Below are positions 18,650 to 26,990 of a stretch of 64,000 bases of DNA, piece after piece; position 1 is the first letter of the stretch; each line of letters starts with the position of its first letter. The translations under genes were made by a program, and so were the position numbers. A model generated the notes under the pieces. The model was not told where the DNA came from, did not search any database, and saw only the letters and a program-made list of their open reading frames with translations. Origin of the DNA: Saccharibacillus kuerlensis DSM 22868. GTDB taxonomy: Bacteria > Bacillota > Bacilli > Paenibacillales > Paenibacillaceae. Where the stretch lies: the NCBI RefSeq assembly GCF_000378145.1, contig NZ_KB899277.1, forward strand, positions 186,001 through 250,000. The letters run 5' to 3'.

Positions 18650-18700
18650 AATCGAGCAGTTCAAGATCAAGTAGAATCGAGCAGTTCAAGATCAAATAGA
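18626..18700 (+). repeat. Three tandem copies of a 25-bp unit at the 3' end of the chemoreceptor gene
   Basis: Units start at 18626, 18651 and 18676, each of the form AT(T/C)GAGCAGTT(T/C)AAGATCAA(G/A)TA. The first encodes the last seven residues and stop of the chemoreceptor. The second and third differ from each other at only one base, and both are downstream of the stop. This looks like recent duplication of the gene's 3' end. Confidence 0.9.
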
Positions 18701-18730
18701 GGTCACTTAATTAATAGTTCCCTTAGTTTT

Positions 18731-18797
18731 AAGAAAGCTCCTACAAAGTAGACAGGCGAACTCACAAACGCCTGCTTCCCTGTAGGAGCTTTTTTAG
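18731..18797 (+). terminator. Intrinsic terminator after the chemoreceptor gene
   Basis: AAAGCTCCTACA (18735-18746) pairs with TGTAGGAGCTTTTTT (18782-18796). The loop contains a small secondary hairpin (CAGGCG/CGCCTG). A T run follows. Confidence 0.85.
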
Positions 18798-18880
18798 TGC
18801 TGCACTTTTTTGGAATACATTTGGAATACATTATGAAGCATTGAACGATACAGAACGATACAGTTCGCAGACTCCGTCGA

Positions 18881-21241
18881 TTATCTTACGTCATACAATT
18901 CCTGCTTCACATCGCCAATGAACCGGCTCTCTTCTCCCAGTGTATACAAATGCAGTACGTGCATGGCACGTGTACATGCTGTATAGAACAGCTTCCGCTC
19001 CGATTCGCGCGAATACCGCTCGGCCGAAGCATTGTACAATAGTGCCGCGTCAAACTCGACGCCTTTGGCCAGGTAGGCGGGCACGATTACTGTCCCTTTC
19101 TCGAACGCCGGTGTGTTTTTGGTAATCAACCTTGTATCCAGTCGGTTCTTCAAGCGCTTGTGCAGCTCATTGCATTCGCTCTGCGTCTTACAAATGATCG
19201 CCGTATAATCCAATCCCTGATCGCGCAGCTTCTCAATATCTGAAGCAACTGCCTCCTCCATCTCCGCCTGGGCTTCTTTGGCAAATCGGCGCAGCACCGG
19301 CTTCTCCCCGGTTCGGGTGAACGGAACAATCATCTCGCCTTCCAGCAGCATCGCTTTTGTGAATTCCGTGATCTCCCGTGTCGAACGATAGCTGCGAGTC
19401 AGCCGCAGTACCATGCTTTCTTCGCGACCGTACAGATTCAGCAGCGGATCGTAATCATCCAATGCCGAATCATGACCATAGATCGCTTGGTTAAGATCGC
19501 CAAGCGCTGTCATGCGAGCACGCGGAAAGAGGCGTTTGAGAAATTCAAGTTGGAATGGCGTATAGTCCTGCACTTCATCGACGATCATGTGCCGAATTGC
19601 CGTGTTGGTGATAAACCCTTGCAGCAGTTCGCGCAGCAGCAGCAGTGGTGTGGCATCTTCGAACATCAGCTCCGACTTGGCCATACGGTCGATCGTAAGA
19701 CGTGCAAATTCATGCCACATCGCCGGAAGAGGACGGCCGCCGGACAGCTGTCTAAACAACGTCTCGTCCTTATACAATCGGCGGTACATGCCTTTGACAT
19801 CGACAAAGCGCTGACGCTTGATCCATTTGCGCACCGGCTTCAGCCAATCATTCACAATCATACGAGCTGCTGCTTCACGCTGCTGGTCGAAGTCGTCGAA
19901 AGTATCCGCCGCACCTTTTTGATTGCGGCGCATCTGATTGTACGCTTTGTGCAGCGCGCTGGAATCAAGCAGTTGAATCTGATCATCCACCCATTCCTCA
20001 TCGCGCTGGCTTTTGCCGTATTCGCTGACTTCCTTTAGCAGCCATTTGCCCATCTGCTCGATCCGGCTTGGAATCTTAATGGAAGGGTCGAACTCGTAGA
20101 ATTTGCGCTGCATGTCTGCGGCCGAGACGATCTCATGTCCCTGGAATCGAATCGGTCGGAACATCATATCCCGCTCCGACAGATGCTCCCGATATGCGCG
20201 AATGACTTCCAGATAATCCAGCGAAGACTTATAACGAATACCGGCCAGCCGCGCTTCGTAATCGCCATCTTCCGACACATCCCCTTGGAGCAGATATTCC
20301 AATTGATCAAAGGCGTCTTCCAATTCAAATTCACGGCCAATTCGGCGTTCCAGATAAGCCTGGAATGTCGTCTGCAGCATATTTTCTTCGCCCAACTCCG
20401 GCAGTACCGTGGAGACATAGCTGTTAAACAACGAATTCGGCGAGAACAGTACGAGCTGATCTGCACTCAGTGTATCGCGATATCGATACAGCAGATACGC
20501 GACACGCTGCAGCGCGGCCGAGGTCTTTCCGCTGCCGGCCGCACCCTGTACGACAAGCAGACGACTCTGCTCATTGCGGATGATCGCATTCTGCTCGCGC
20601 TGAATCGTCGAGACAATGCTCTTCATCTTGTCGTCAGCGCTCTGGCTGAGCACTTCCTGCAGCAGCTCGTCGCCGATCGTCATGCCAGTGTCGAACATCA
20701 CCCGGATCTTTGCATCGCGAATAACATACTGTCGCTTCAATTCCATTTCGCCTTCCACGCTGCCTCCAGGCGTACGGTATGAGACACTTCCCGGCGAACC
20801 GTCGTAATACAGACTTGAAATTGGAGCACGCCAGTCATAAATCAGGAAATCCTGATCGTTGTCGTCTTGCAGCGAAGCGATGCCGAGATAGATGGGATCG
20901 GCCGAAGCCTCTCCCTCCTCGCGAAAGTCAATCCGGCCGAAATACGGCGAGTTCTTCAGCCTGCGCAGCTTGCCCAGCTGGGAAAATGCTCTTTTATGGC
21001 CAAATTCGCGCTCTGCCAGTACCTGCGACTGCTGACGCATACTGGTCGATGTTTCGCCCAGATCGTCCGGCTCGGCGAAGTTCATCGTGACCTCGTCCCA
21101 AAACTCTTTGCGGAGCCCTACGACATCTCCGCGCATCTCGCCGACCTGGGCTTCCAGTCCGCTGATACGACGGTTGATCTTCTTTGTGACGTCGTCAACA
21201 CGCTCCTGCTCCCGTTTCCATTCGAGATCCGTAATTTCCAT
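18881..21241 (-). CDS. helD: HelD, RNA polymerase-recycling helicase-like ATPase
   Basis: A 786-residue superfamily 1 (UvrD/Rep-like) ATPase. The N-terminal coiled-coil arm (1-60) and the segment with FGRIDF..YLGIASL..DFLIYDWRAPISSLYYD are diagnostic of HelD rather than of DNA helicases. Walker A is GAAGSGKT (233-240), followed by RVAYLLYRYRD. Helicase motifs II (HMIVDEVQDYTPFQLEFLKRLF), III (TALGDLNQAIYG) and IV (LTRSYRSTREI) are present. HelD binds RNA polymerase and releases it from stalled complexes using ATP; some actinobacterial relatives protect against rifampicin. The start at 21241 has AAGGGG eight bases upstream; the Met at 21277 has none. Length fits B. subtilis HelD (774). Confidence 0.93.
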   Translation of the reverse strand: MEITDLEWKREQERVDDVTKKINRRISGLEAQVGEMRGDVVGLRKEFWDEVTMNFAEPDDLGETSTSMRQQSQVLAEREFGHKRAFSQLGKLRRLKNSPYFGRIDFREEGEASADPIYLGIASLQDDNDQDFLIYDWRAPISSLYYDGSPGSVSYRTPGGSVEGEMELKRQYVIRDAKIRVMFDTGMTIGDELLQEVLSQSADDKMKSIVSTIQREQNAIIRNEQSRLLVVQGAAGSGKTSAALQRVAYLLYRYRDTLSADQLVLFSPNSLFNSYVSTVLPELGEENMLQTTFQAYLERRIGREFELEDAFDQLEYLLQGDVSEDGDYEARLAGIRYKSSLDYLEVIRAYREHLSERDMMFRPIRFQGHEIVSAADMQRKFYEFDPSIKIPSRIEQMGKWLLKEVSEYGKSQRDEEWVDDQIQLLDSSALHKAYNQMRRNQKGAADTFDDFDQQREAAARMIVNDWLKPVRKWIKRQRFVDVKGMYRRLYKDETLFRQLSGGRPLPAMWHEFARLTIDRMAKSELMFEDATPLLLLRELLQGFITNTAIRHMIVDEVQDYTPFQLEFLKRLFPRARMTALGDLNQAIYGHDSALDDYDPLLNLYGREESMVLRLTRSYRSTREITEFTKAMLLEGEMIVPFTRTGEKPVLRRFAKEAQAEMEEAVASDIEKLRDQGLDYTAIICKTQSECNELHKRLKNRLDTRLITKNTPAFEKGTVIVPAYLAKGVEFDAALLYNASAERYSRESERKLFYTACTRAMHVLHLYTLGEESRFIGDVKQELYDVR

Positions 21242-21433
21242 AGTTCCATCCCCTTCTCCGCTGTTCACATTGTTCATTTTATAATCTTATATTTTATTAG
21301 TTAAATGTAAATTATAACCTTTTTCGAAATGATGACAGAATTAGATTGTACGCCTGCAAGTTCACGAAATCAATCTTTCGCGGTAAGGTCTTTTTGAGTT
21401 ATTTTACTATACCCCTGGCGATTCCGACCATAG

Positions 21434-21477
21434 AGAAAGGGAAGGAGATCCGGACATCCGGTCCTCCTTCCCTTTCT
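21434..21477 (-). terminator. Intrinsic terminator of the Csp gene
   Basis: GAAAGGGAAGGAGA (21435-21448) pairs with TCCTCCTTCCCTTTC (21462-21476), 20 bp after the stop of the copper-storage gene on the minus strand. The T run is modest. Confidence 0.7.
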
Positions 21478-21495
21478 TCACGTTCGGATATCGAT

Positions 21496-21825
21496 TTACG
21501 CGGCCATTTTACGGCATACTTCGGCACAGCGCTTGCACTGCTCTGCGCAGCGCTGACAGTGCTCCATATCATGCTTGGCGCATTCATTGCCGCAGTCTTC
21601 GCAGATTTGCGCGCACAGTGCGCAAATTTGTGCTGCATACGGGCTGTTTTGCGTCATGGCTCTGGCCGCAAATTCGCACATGTCTGCGCACATCCGGTCA
21701 AGACGGATACAATCGCGCATCATCGCTACGTCTTCTTCCTGCAGACAGGCATCGTAGCAGTTGTTGCACACTTCCATGCATTTCAAGCATTCATCGATAC
21801 ATTCGCGCATTTGCTCTTTCGTCAT
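21496..21825 (-). CDS. Four-helix-bundle cysteine-rich copper-storage protein (Csp/DUF326)
   Basis: A 109-residue protein with repeated Cys pairs spaced as in amphipathic helices: CIDECLKCMEVCNNCYDAC, CIRLDRMCADMCEF, CALCAQICEDCGNEC and CQRCAEQCKRCAEVC. This is the Csp family, cytosolic tetramers that store many Cu(I) ions inside a four-helix bundle lined with Cys. There is no export signal, so it is the cytosolic (Csp3-like) type. The ATG at 21825 has AAGGAGGAG eight bases upstream, and the Met at 21864 has no ribosome site. No copper ATPase, CopZ or CsoR gene lies next to it. Confidence 0.93.
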   Translation of the reverse strand: MTKEQMRECIDECLKCMEVCNNCYDACLQEEDVAMMRDCIRLDRMCADMCEFAARAMTQNSPYAAQICALCAQICEDCGNECAKHDMEHCQRCAEQCKRCAEVCRKMAA

Positions 21826-21940
21826 TGCAAACTCCTCCTTTTTGTTAAACAGGGATAAATTCATCTTTTATTATTACCCTTGGCTTTTTGACATAAACGA
21901 AGTTGCGGAAGGTTCCTGAAATTTTCGATTGCCCAGCCCT

Positions 21941-23011
21941 TTATCTGCCGTGCCAATTTTTAGGATTCAGCCAGTAGCTCCACGGCTTTTTACCATCGCG
22001 CTCGCTGTCATAATGTTCCACCAGGCGATTAAGTCGTTCAAGCTGATAGCTATACGCGTGAATCTCGGCCGTAACGATCGAGAGCCGCATCGTACTGCCT
22101 TCCTGCTGCTGCATATATTCCTGCATCGTGCGGGCAAACTTTTCATTTTCTTCATCAAGATTTTGCCATGGAAGATCGTCGGGTTTCAGCTTACCTTCGA
22201 ATTTCAGCAGCACATGTTCATGATACTTGACCATGTACTCCAACTGCTGGTCGAATAGTTGATCCAGCATCAGGGTTCGAGAAGCCGGGAAATAATGCTC
22301 CTCTACAGCTTCTACCACTTCGCTTCCTTTGCGCAGCGTATGCAGCATCTGCTTGTAGACAACGAGATGCCGGCTTTCCGTATACGAAGGTCGCTGACGC
22401 TTATGTTGATCCTCTTCAAGCAGACTGTATTTTTCCGTCAGCGATTGAATCGAGCCGTCCAATTCCTTCTGCTGATCCCGAAATACGCTCTCTTTGATCT
22501 CGTCGGACACCGCAGTTCGCATCAGCAGTGACAGCTGGCTGAACGTTGACTGAATCTGGCCGAGAAACTGTCCACGCGGATTGGGAGGCAGTACCGCTAC
22601 ATTAACGATAAAGGCGGCAAAAATGCCGACGACGTTAAGCAGGAAGCGGTTGAGCGCAAAATCCCACTGCCCGGATGCTTCCATGACCGAGATAACCGTA
22701 ACAAGCGTCAGGCCGATGGTATCCGCGCGTTTTATTTTGAGACAAATCATAATGACAACGATACAGGTTAAGCCGACCGCAATCGGTTCGTTGGACAGCA
22801 GACGGCCCGAGCTTACCGCAATCACTGCACCAAGCGTATTGGTCAGCATCTGATCTAAGAAATACGTCCACGATTTGTAGATGGTAGGCTGCATGGCAAA
22901 AATGGCCGCAATGGCGGCAATGACGGGCGGCGTCAGGTTGAGCAGCATAGTCAGATATAGAGCCAGGGTTACCGCGATCCCCGTTTTCAGCATACGTGCG
23001 CCGAAATTCAC
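21941..23011 (-). CDS. Aromatic acid exporter family (FUSC/ArAE) membrane protein
   Basis: A 356-residue protein with about five to six N-terminal membrane segments (10-155) and a long helical cytoplasmic region (165-356). The pattern GARMLKTGIAVTLALYLTMLL, PVIAAIAAIFAMQPTIYKSWTYFLDQMLTNTLGAVIA is that of ArAE_1/YgaE-like proteins of Bacillus, relatives of the aromatic acid exporter half-domain. Substrates are unknown in Bacillota. The start is a GTG at 23011 with AAGGAGG nine bases upstream; the frame continues to 23050 without a better start. The upstream region carries an orphan minus-strand terminator at 23231. Confidence 0.82.
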   Translation of the reverse strand: MNFGARMLKTGIAVTLALYLTMLLNLTPPVIAAIAAIFAMQPTIYKSWTYFLDQMLTNTLGAVIAVSSGRLLSNEPIAVGLTCIVVIMICLKIKRADTIGLTLVTVISVMEASGQWDFALNRFLLNVVGIFAAFIVNVAVLPPNPRGQFLGQIQSTFSQLSLLMRTAVSDEIKESVFRDQQKELDGSIQSLTEKYSLLEEDQHKRQRPSYTESRHLVVYKQMLHTLRKGSEVVEAVEEHYFPASRTLMLDQLFDQQLEYMVKYHEHVLLKFEGKLKPDDLPWQNLDEENEKFARTMQEYMQQQEGSTMRLSIVTAEIHAYSYQLERLNRLVEHYDSERDGKKPWSYWLNPKNWHGR

Positions 23012-23443
23012 GCCGATTCCTCCTTTGTTCAGACAGTCGGATATCCGCACTCCGGGGGTTCCCTTCTGTCCTGCCTTTCTCCGATATTAACCGTTTCGGG
23101 AATGACACTAAGCAATGCGCATTGGTAGGCCGGCAGCTTGAAAGCAGAAAAGACCTACGTGCAAAGCTTTATTTTAAACACTCGATGTTTAAGTATACCC
23201 GCTGCAGCGGTCTGAGCAAAGTCTGTACAACAAAAAAGAGACCGCCGCGCTTTTCGCGCCTGCGGTCCATTCATATATGTTTCAAAGGGGGTTGTATAAA
23301 TAGATTAAACGTTAAAGCTTAAGACAAGCTGAAAAACAGATTTCAGTTGTGTTACAATGAGTTGCCGCAGCTTTCACAGCGTGTAAGAATGAAGCTTTTT
23401 ACGAGCTGACTGACTAATGAACAAATGAAGGAGAACGAGCGTT
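23012..23443. other. Intergenic region (432 bp) between divergent FUSC and threonine-exporter genes
   Basis: No credible coding frame. It contains ribosome sites at either edge and a minus-strand terminator-like hairpin at 23231-23268 that is not preceded by any gene on that strand. An AT-rich stretch with TTGTCT and TTTAAT (minus strand, about 23300-23330) could be a promoter for a short leader or small RNA ending at the hairpin. Confidence 0.6.
23231..23268 (-). terminator. Orphan intrinsic terminator upstream of the FUSC gene
   Basis: On the minus strand GACCGCAGGCGCG pairs with CGCGGCGGTC around a short AAAAG loop, with one or two bulges, and is followed by TCTTTTTTG. It lies 230 bp upstream of the FUSC start with no gene feeding into it. 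It may end a leader transcript or a small RNA. Confidence 0.6.
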
Positions 23444-24199
23444 TTGGAGCAGAAAACTTCCATTTATGAAACGATCGAGGTGTGCTTGTTGGCCGGGAAA
23501 ATCATGCTGCAAAGCGGCGCCGAGACTTATCGGGTCGAGGATACAATGGGACGGATCGCTGCCGCCTTCGGTCTGACGGAGAGCCACAGCTATGTCACGC
23601 CGACCGCCCTGATCTTCTCGACCAGCGGTGAGCAGCCGGCCAAGCTGATCCGGATTGAAGAACGTACAACCGATTTAGACAAGATTGCCGTTGTCAATGC
23701 GATTTCCCGACGGATTGTGAGCGGCGAGCTGTCAGCACACGAAGCTAAAGCGCTGCTGATCGAAGCCGAAACGACTGCGTTTCATTATAAATTGCCTACT
23801 CAGGTTCTGGCAGCGGCTCTGACAAGTGCCTGCTTCCTTATTATGTTCGGCGGCATTTGGAGCGACTTTCCGGCCGCTTTTGCAGCCGGAGGCGCCGGCT
23901 TCGCTGCCTCGGTCTACCTGCACCGGATTGTACAGGTCAAATTCTTCGCCGAATTCTCGGCTGCGCTGCTGGTCGGCCTGCTTGGCCTTCTGTTTATTTG
24001 GGCCGGCTTGGGACGGGAGTTCGACCGGATCGCGGTCGGTTCGGTTATGCCTCTCGTACCCGGGCTGCTCATTACGAACGCGATCCGCGATCTGATGGCC
24101 GGCCATCTTGTGTCCGGCATTTCCAAAGGCGCCGATGCCTGCCTGACCGCTTTTGCGATCGGAGCGGGCATCGCCGTTGCACTGCTCTTTTTCCCTTAA
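23444..24199 (+). CDS. Threonine/serine exporter, large (ThrE_1/YjjP-type) subunit
   Basis: A 251-residue membrane protein. A soluble N-terminal part with LLAGKIMLQSGAETYRVEDTM and SYVTPTALIFS is followed by about five membrane helices ending in GSVMPLVPGLLITNAIRDLMAGHLVSGISKGADA. This is the ThrE_1 (DUF1212) family. In split systems it pairs with a small ThrE_2/YjjB subunit, encoded here 41 bp downstream, to export threonine, serine or other small acids. The start is a TTG at 23444 with AAGGAG ten bases upstream. The specific substrate is not visible from sequence. Confidence 0.88.
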   Translation: MEQKTSIYETIEVCLLAGKIMLQSGAETYRVEDTMGRIAAAFGLTESHSYVTPTALIFSTSGEQPAKLIRIEERTTDLDKIAVVNAISRRIVSGELSAHEAKALLIEAETTAFHYKLPTQVLAAALTSACFLIMFGGIWSDFPAAFAAGGAGFAASVYLHRIVQVKFFAEFSAALLVGLLGLLFIWAGLGREFDRIAVGSVMPLVPGLLITNAIRDLMAGHLVSGISKGADACLTAFAIGAGIAVALLFFP

Positions 24200-24240
24200 T
24201 TTCATTTGCTCAATAACCTACACCGAGGAGGACAACGTCT

Positions 24241-24669
24241 ATGTGGGCTCACTTTCTAACCAGCTTCTTCGCTGCAGCTGCATTTGTCATCCTCTTCAAC
24301 GCGCCGAAAAAGTCGCTGCTGCAATGCGGTCTCGTCGGTATGCTGGGCTGGGTGCTGTATGTCTCTATTCGCGAGGAGATCGGCGAAGCGCCAGCGACTC
24401 TGGCCGCTTCGCTGCTTGTCGGCATCTTGTGTCAGCTGTGCGCGAAGTTTTACCGGACTCCGGTCATCATCTTCAGCGTAGCGGGCGTTATTCCGCTCGT
24501 TCCCGGCGGAATGGCTTACAACGCGATGCGGCTGTTTGTCGAAAACCGCTATGACGAAGCGCTGCATACCGGCGCGCAAACGTTGATGATCGCGGGCGCT
24601 ATTGCCGCCGGCCTTGTACTGTCTGAAGTATTGAACCAGATGATGCGGCGTCCGACTGCAGCGGTCTGA
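24241..24669 (+). CDS. Threonine/serine exporter, small (ThrE_2/YjjB-type) subunit
   Basis: A 142-residue protein with four membrane helices. The motif FYRTPVIIFSVAGVIPLVPGGMAYNAMRLFVENRY is characteristic of the ThrE_2 (DUF3815) family and repeats the PLVPG element of the partner. The ATG at 24241 follows GAGGAGGAC. It is cotranscribed with the large subunit and ends at a strong bidirectional terminator. In one-piece ThrE proteins the two families are fused, so the two products probably form one transporter. Confidence 0.88.
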   Translation: MWAHFLTSFFAAAAFVILFNAPKKSLLQCGLVGMLGWVLYVSIREEIGEAPATLAASLLVGILCQLCAKFYRTPVIIFSVAGVIPLVPGGMAYNAMRLFVENRYDEALHTGAQTLMIAGAIAAGLVLSEVLNQMMRRPTAAV

Positions 24670-24712
24670 ATAATCTCACCAAAATCATTTCTTCAATCGC
24701 TCAGAAACGCAC

Positions 24713-24760
24713 AAAGCGCCGCTGTCCTGCAGAATAACTGCATGACAGCGGCGCTTTATT
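24713..24760. terminator. Bidirectional intrinsic terminator
   Basis: AAAGCGCCGCTGTC...TGCAG (24713-24731) pairs with CTGCATGACAGCGGCGCTTT (24739-24757). It lies between the convergent exporter operon and nasC and has T runs on both strands. Confidence 0.8.
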
Positions 24761-24782
24761 TGGCCTGCCCATTTCGCTCGGC

Positions 24783-26966
24783 CTACACAGGAAATACCGA
24801 ACCGGCCTCTAAGCGCGGAAGAGCTTCTTTTTTTGGCGTCCCCCTGTAAGAACTCACGCGGACCGGAGTCGTTTTGAAGCCAGGCATTTTGCAAATCGGA
24901 TCCAACCCGGGCAGCGTCGCCTGATTAACGTTCTGTTGGCCGCCCCAGTGCATGGGAGCGAATACTGTATCCTCCCTAATTTTTTCCGTAATCCGGCAGC
25001 GTGCATAAAAAGAACCGGCTTCCGAGTCGATCTGCACCCATTCTCCGTCTCTCGCTCGTATACGCTTTGCGGCAGACGGATGGATCTCGAGAAAGGTTGC
25101 GACCTCTCGGGCTTCGAGCGTAGGACTCCGATGCGTCTGTACACCCGTCAAGTAATGGGCAAGTACCCGTCCATTTGTCAGAATTAGCGGGTAAGCTGCA
25201 GAAATCGCTTTGTCGCTTGTTTCAACCAGCGGAGGAGCAGAGAATACCGCCAGTCCATCCGCATGGGCGAAAGACTGTTCGAACATCAGGCCGCTTCCGC
25301 CGTCTCTGTCTTCGCCGCAGGGCCAATAGACCCCTTCTTCCCTGCGCAGCCGTTCGTACGTAATGCCGTAATAGTCGGCACGGCCTCCCCTGCTGGCCAA
25401 TCGAAGCTCATCGAAGATCTCTTCAACGGACTGGAAAGGAAACTCTGATCCGCGTCCCAACCTTTCTGCCACTTCGCATAAAATTGCCCAGTCATGACGG
25501 GATTCGCCTACCGACGGACGCGCCGCTTCCCGCAGCAGTACTCTGCCTTCCAGATTTGTCAGTGTCCCTGCGTTTTCCATATATGAAGTTACCGGCAGTA
25601 CGATATCGGCCATTTCCGCTGTCTCGGACAAGAACATATCTGCAACAATCAATCCGTCGAGCTTCCTCAGCCCTTCTTCGACCATAGAGACATTCGGATT
25701 GGATACGACCGGATTCGATCCCATAACAAACAACGTCCGAATCTCTCTACGATGAATAAGTTCCATCATTTCGTAAGCCGAGACTCCTGCTCCCGGTATC
25801 CTCTCCGGTTCCACTCCCCAGACAGAAGCGACATAAGCACGGTCGGCTTGATCCGTAATGGAACGGTAGCCCGGCAGTTGGTCGGCTTTCTGACCATGTT
25901 CACGACCTCCTTGTCCGTTGCCCTGCCCGGTAATCGCCCCGTACCCGCATCCTTCGCGTCCGATCTTGCCGGTGGCCAGAACCAAATTCAGGAATTCTCG
26001 TACCGCAAGATGTCCGTCCGTCTGCTGTTCGACCCCTCTTGCCGTCATAATCATTCCGGTATGAGCACGGCCGTACATGATAGCCGCACGCCGAATCAGA
26101 TCTTCGCGAACTCCGCAAAATTCGGCGGTCTGTGACAGCGGCATTTGTCCGAGAGCGCGTTCCCTGATCTCTTCGAACCCTCGCGTTCTTTCATTGATGA
26201 ATTTTTCGTCGATCAGCCCTTCTTCAATTAACACTTTCAGCATACCTGCAGCGAGCGCTGCATCCGTTCCCGGACGGATCGGAAGATGGAGATCGGAAGC
26301 AGCAGCCGTTGCCGTAGCCCGGGGATCGATCACAATAATCGATGCACCGTTTTCCCTGGCACGGTTGAAGTAAGGCATAAGGGTTGGCTGACAGTCTGCT
26401 AAGTTCGTGCCTGCCAATATAATGCACTCTGCCTGCGGAATATCCGACAGCCGGAAAGTCAAACCGCGGTCGACACCGAATGTCTTACTTCCGGCAGAGG
26501 CCGCAGCGGACATACAGAAACGGCCGTTATAATCGATATATCGGGTTCCCAGAGCCAAGCGAGCGAACTTACCGAGCAAATAAGCCGACTCATTAGATAA
26601 CGATCCTCCTCCGTACACCCCTGCTGCATCGGGACCATAACGCTGTGCAGTCGACTTAAAAAGATCAGTCACTGCCTGCATCGCTTCCTCCCAACTTGCC
26701 CGAATAAGCTGTCCGTCTCGGCGAATCAGCGGATGCAGCAGTCTTTCTCTGCTTAACGCATGCTGGTGCGCGTTCTGTCCTTTCACGCAGAGGCGGCCTT
26801 CAGAAGCCGCATTGTCGTCCCCCTGCGCGCGAATTGTTACCTTTTCTCCCGGCACTCCTTCCTCGCTCAATCGAATCTTGCACTGTACGCTGCAAAAAGG
26901 ACACTGCGTCCGCCCTCCGAAAGGTTCACTAATTCCGGACGGTCTGCCAAGTAAGCTGCTGGACAT
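24783..26966 (-). CDS. nasC: Assimilatory nitrate reductase catalytic subunit (molybdopterin, 4Fe-4S)
   Basis: A 727-residue molybdopterin oxidoreductase that reduces nitrate to nitrite in the cytoplasm. The N-terminal 4Fe-4S site is Cys22-x2-Cys25-x3-Cys29 and Cys60 (RLCVKG). Next come the Mo-bis-MGD domains with GRFCMSAAASAGSKTFGVDRG, where the Cys is the expected Mo-ligand region, IILAGTNLADCQPTL, FVMGSNPVVSNPN, DIVLPVTSYMENAGTLTNLEGRV, and a C-terminal molybdopterin-dinucleotide-binding domain (LILTNGRVLAHYLTGVQTHRSP). Length equals B. subtilis NasC (about 710). AAGGAGG precedes the ATG. It lies 24 bp after nasB in the same operon. Nitrite reductase genes are not in the window. Confidence 0.94.
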   Translation of the reverse strand: MSSSLLGRPSGISEPFGGRTQCPFCSVQCKIRLSEEGVPGEKVTIRAQGDDNAASEGRLCVKGQNAHQHALSRERLLHPLIRRDGQLIRASWEEAMQAVTDLFKSTAQRYGPDAAGVYGGGSLSNESAYLLGKFARLALGTRYIDYNGRFCMSAAASAGSKTFGVDRGLTFRLSDIPQAECIILAGTNLADCQPTLMPYFNRARENGASIIVIDPRATATAAASDLHLPIRPGTDAALAAGMLKVLIEEGLIDEKFINERTRGFEEIRERALGQMPLSQTAEFCGVREDLIRRAAIMYGRAHTGMIMTARGVEQQTDGHLAVREFLNLVLATGKIGREGCGYGAITGQGNGQGGREHGQKADQLPGYRSITDQADRAYVASVWGVEPERIPGAGVSAYEMMELIHRREIRTLFVMGSNPVVSNPNVSMVEEGLRKLDGLIVADMFLSETAEMADIVLPVTSYMENAGTLTNLEGRVLLREAARPSVGESRHDWAILCEVAERLGRGSEFPFQSVEEIFDELRLASRGGRADYYGITYERLRREEGVYWPCGEDRDGGSGLMFEQSFAHADGLAVFSAPPLVETSDKAISAAYPLILTNGRVLAHYLTGVQTHRSPTLEAREVATFLEIHPSAAKRIRARDGEWVQIDSEAGSFYARCRITEKIREDTVFAPMHWGGQQNVNQATLPGLDPICKMPGFKTTPVRVSSYRGTPKKEALPRLEAGSVFPV

Positions 26967-26990
26967 ATTTGTTCCTCCTTCGTCGATTGA

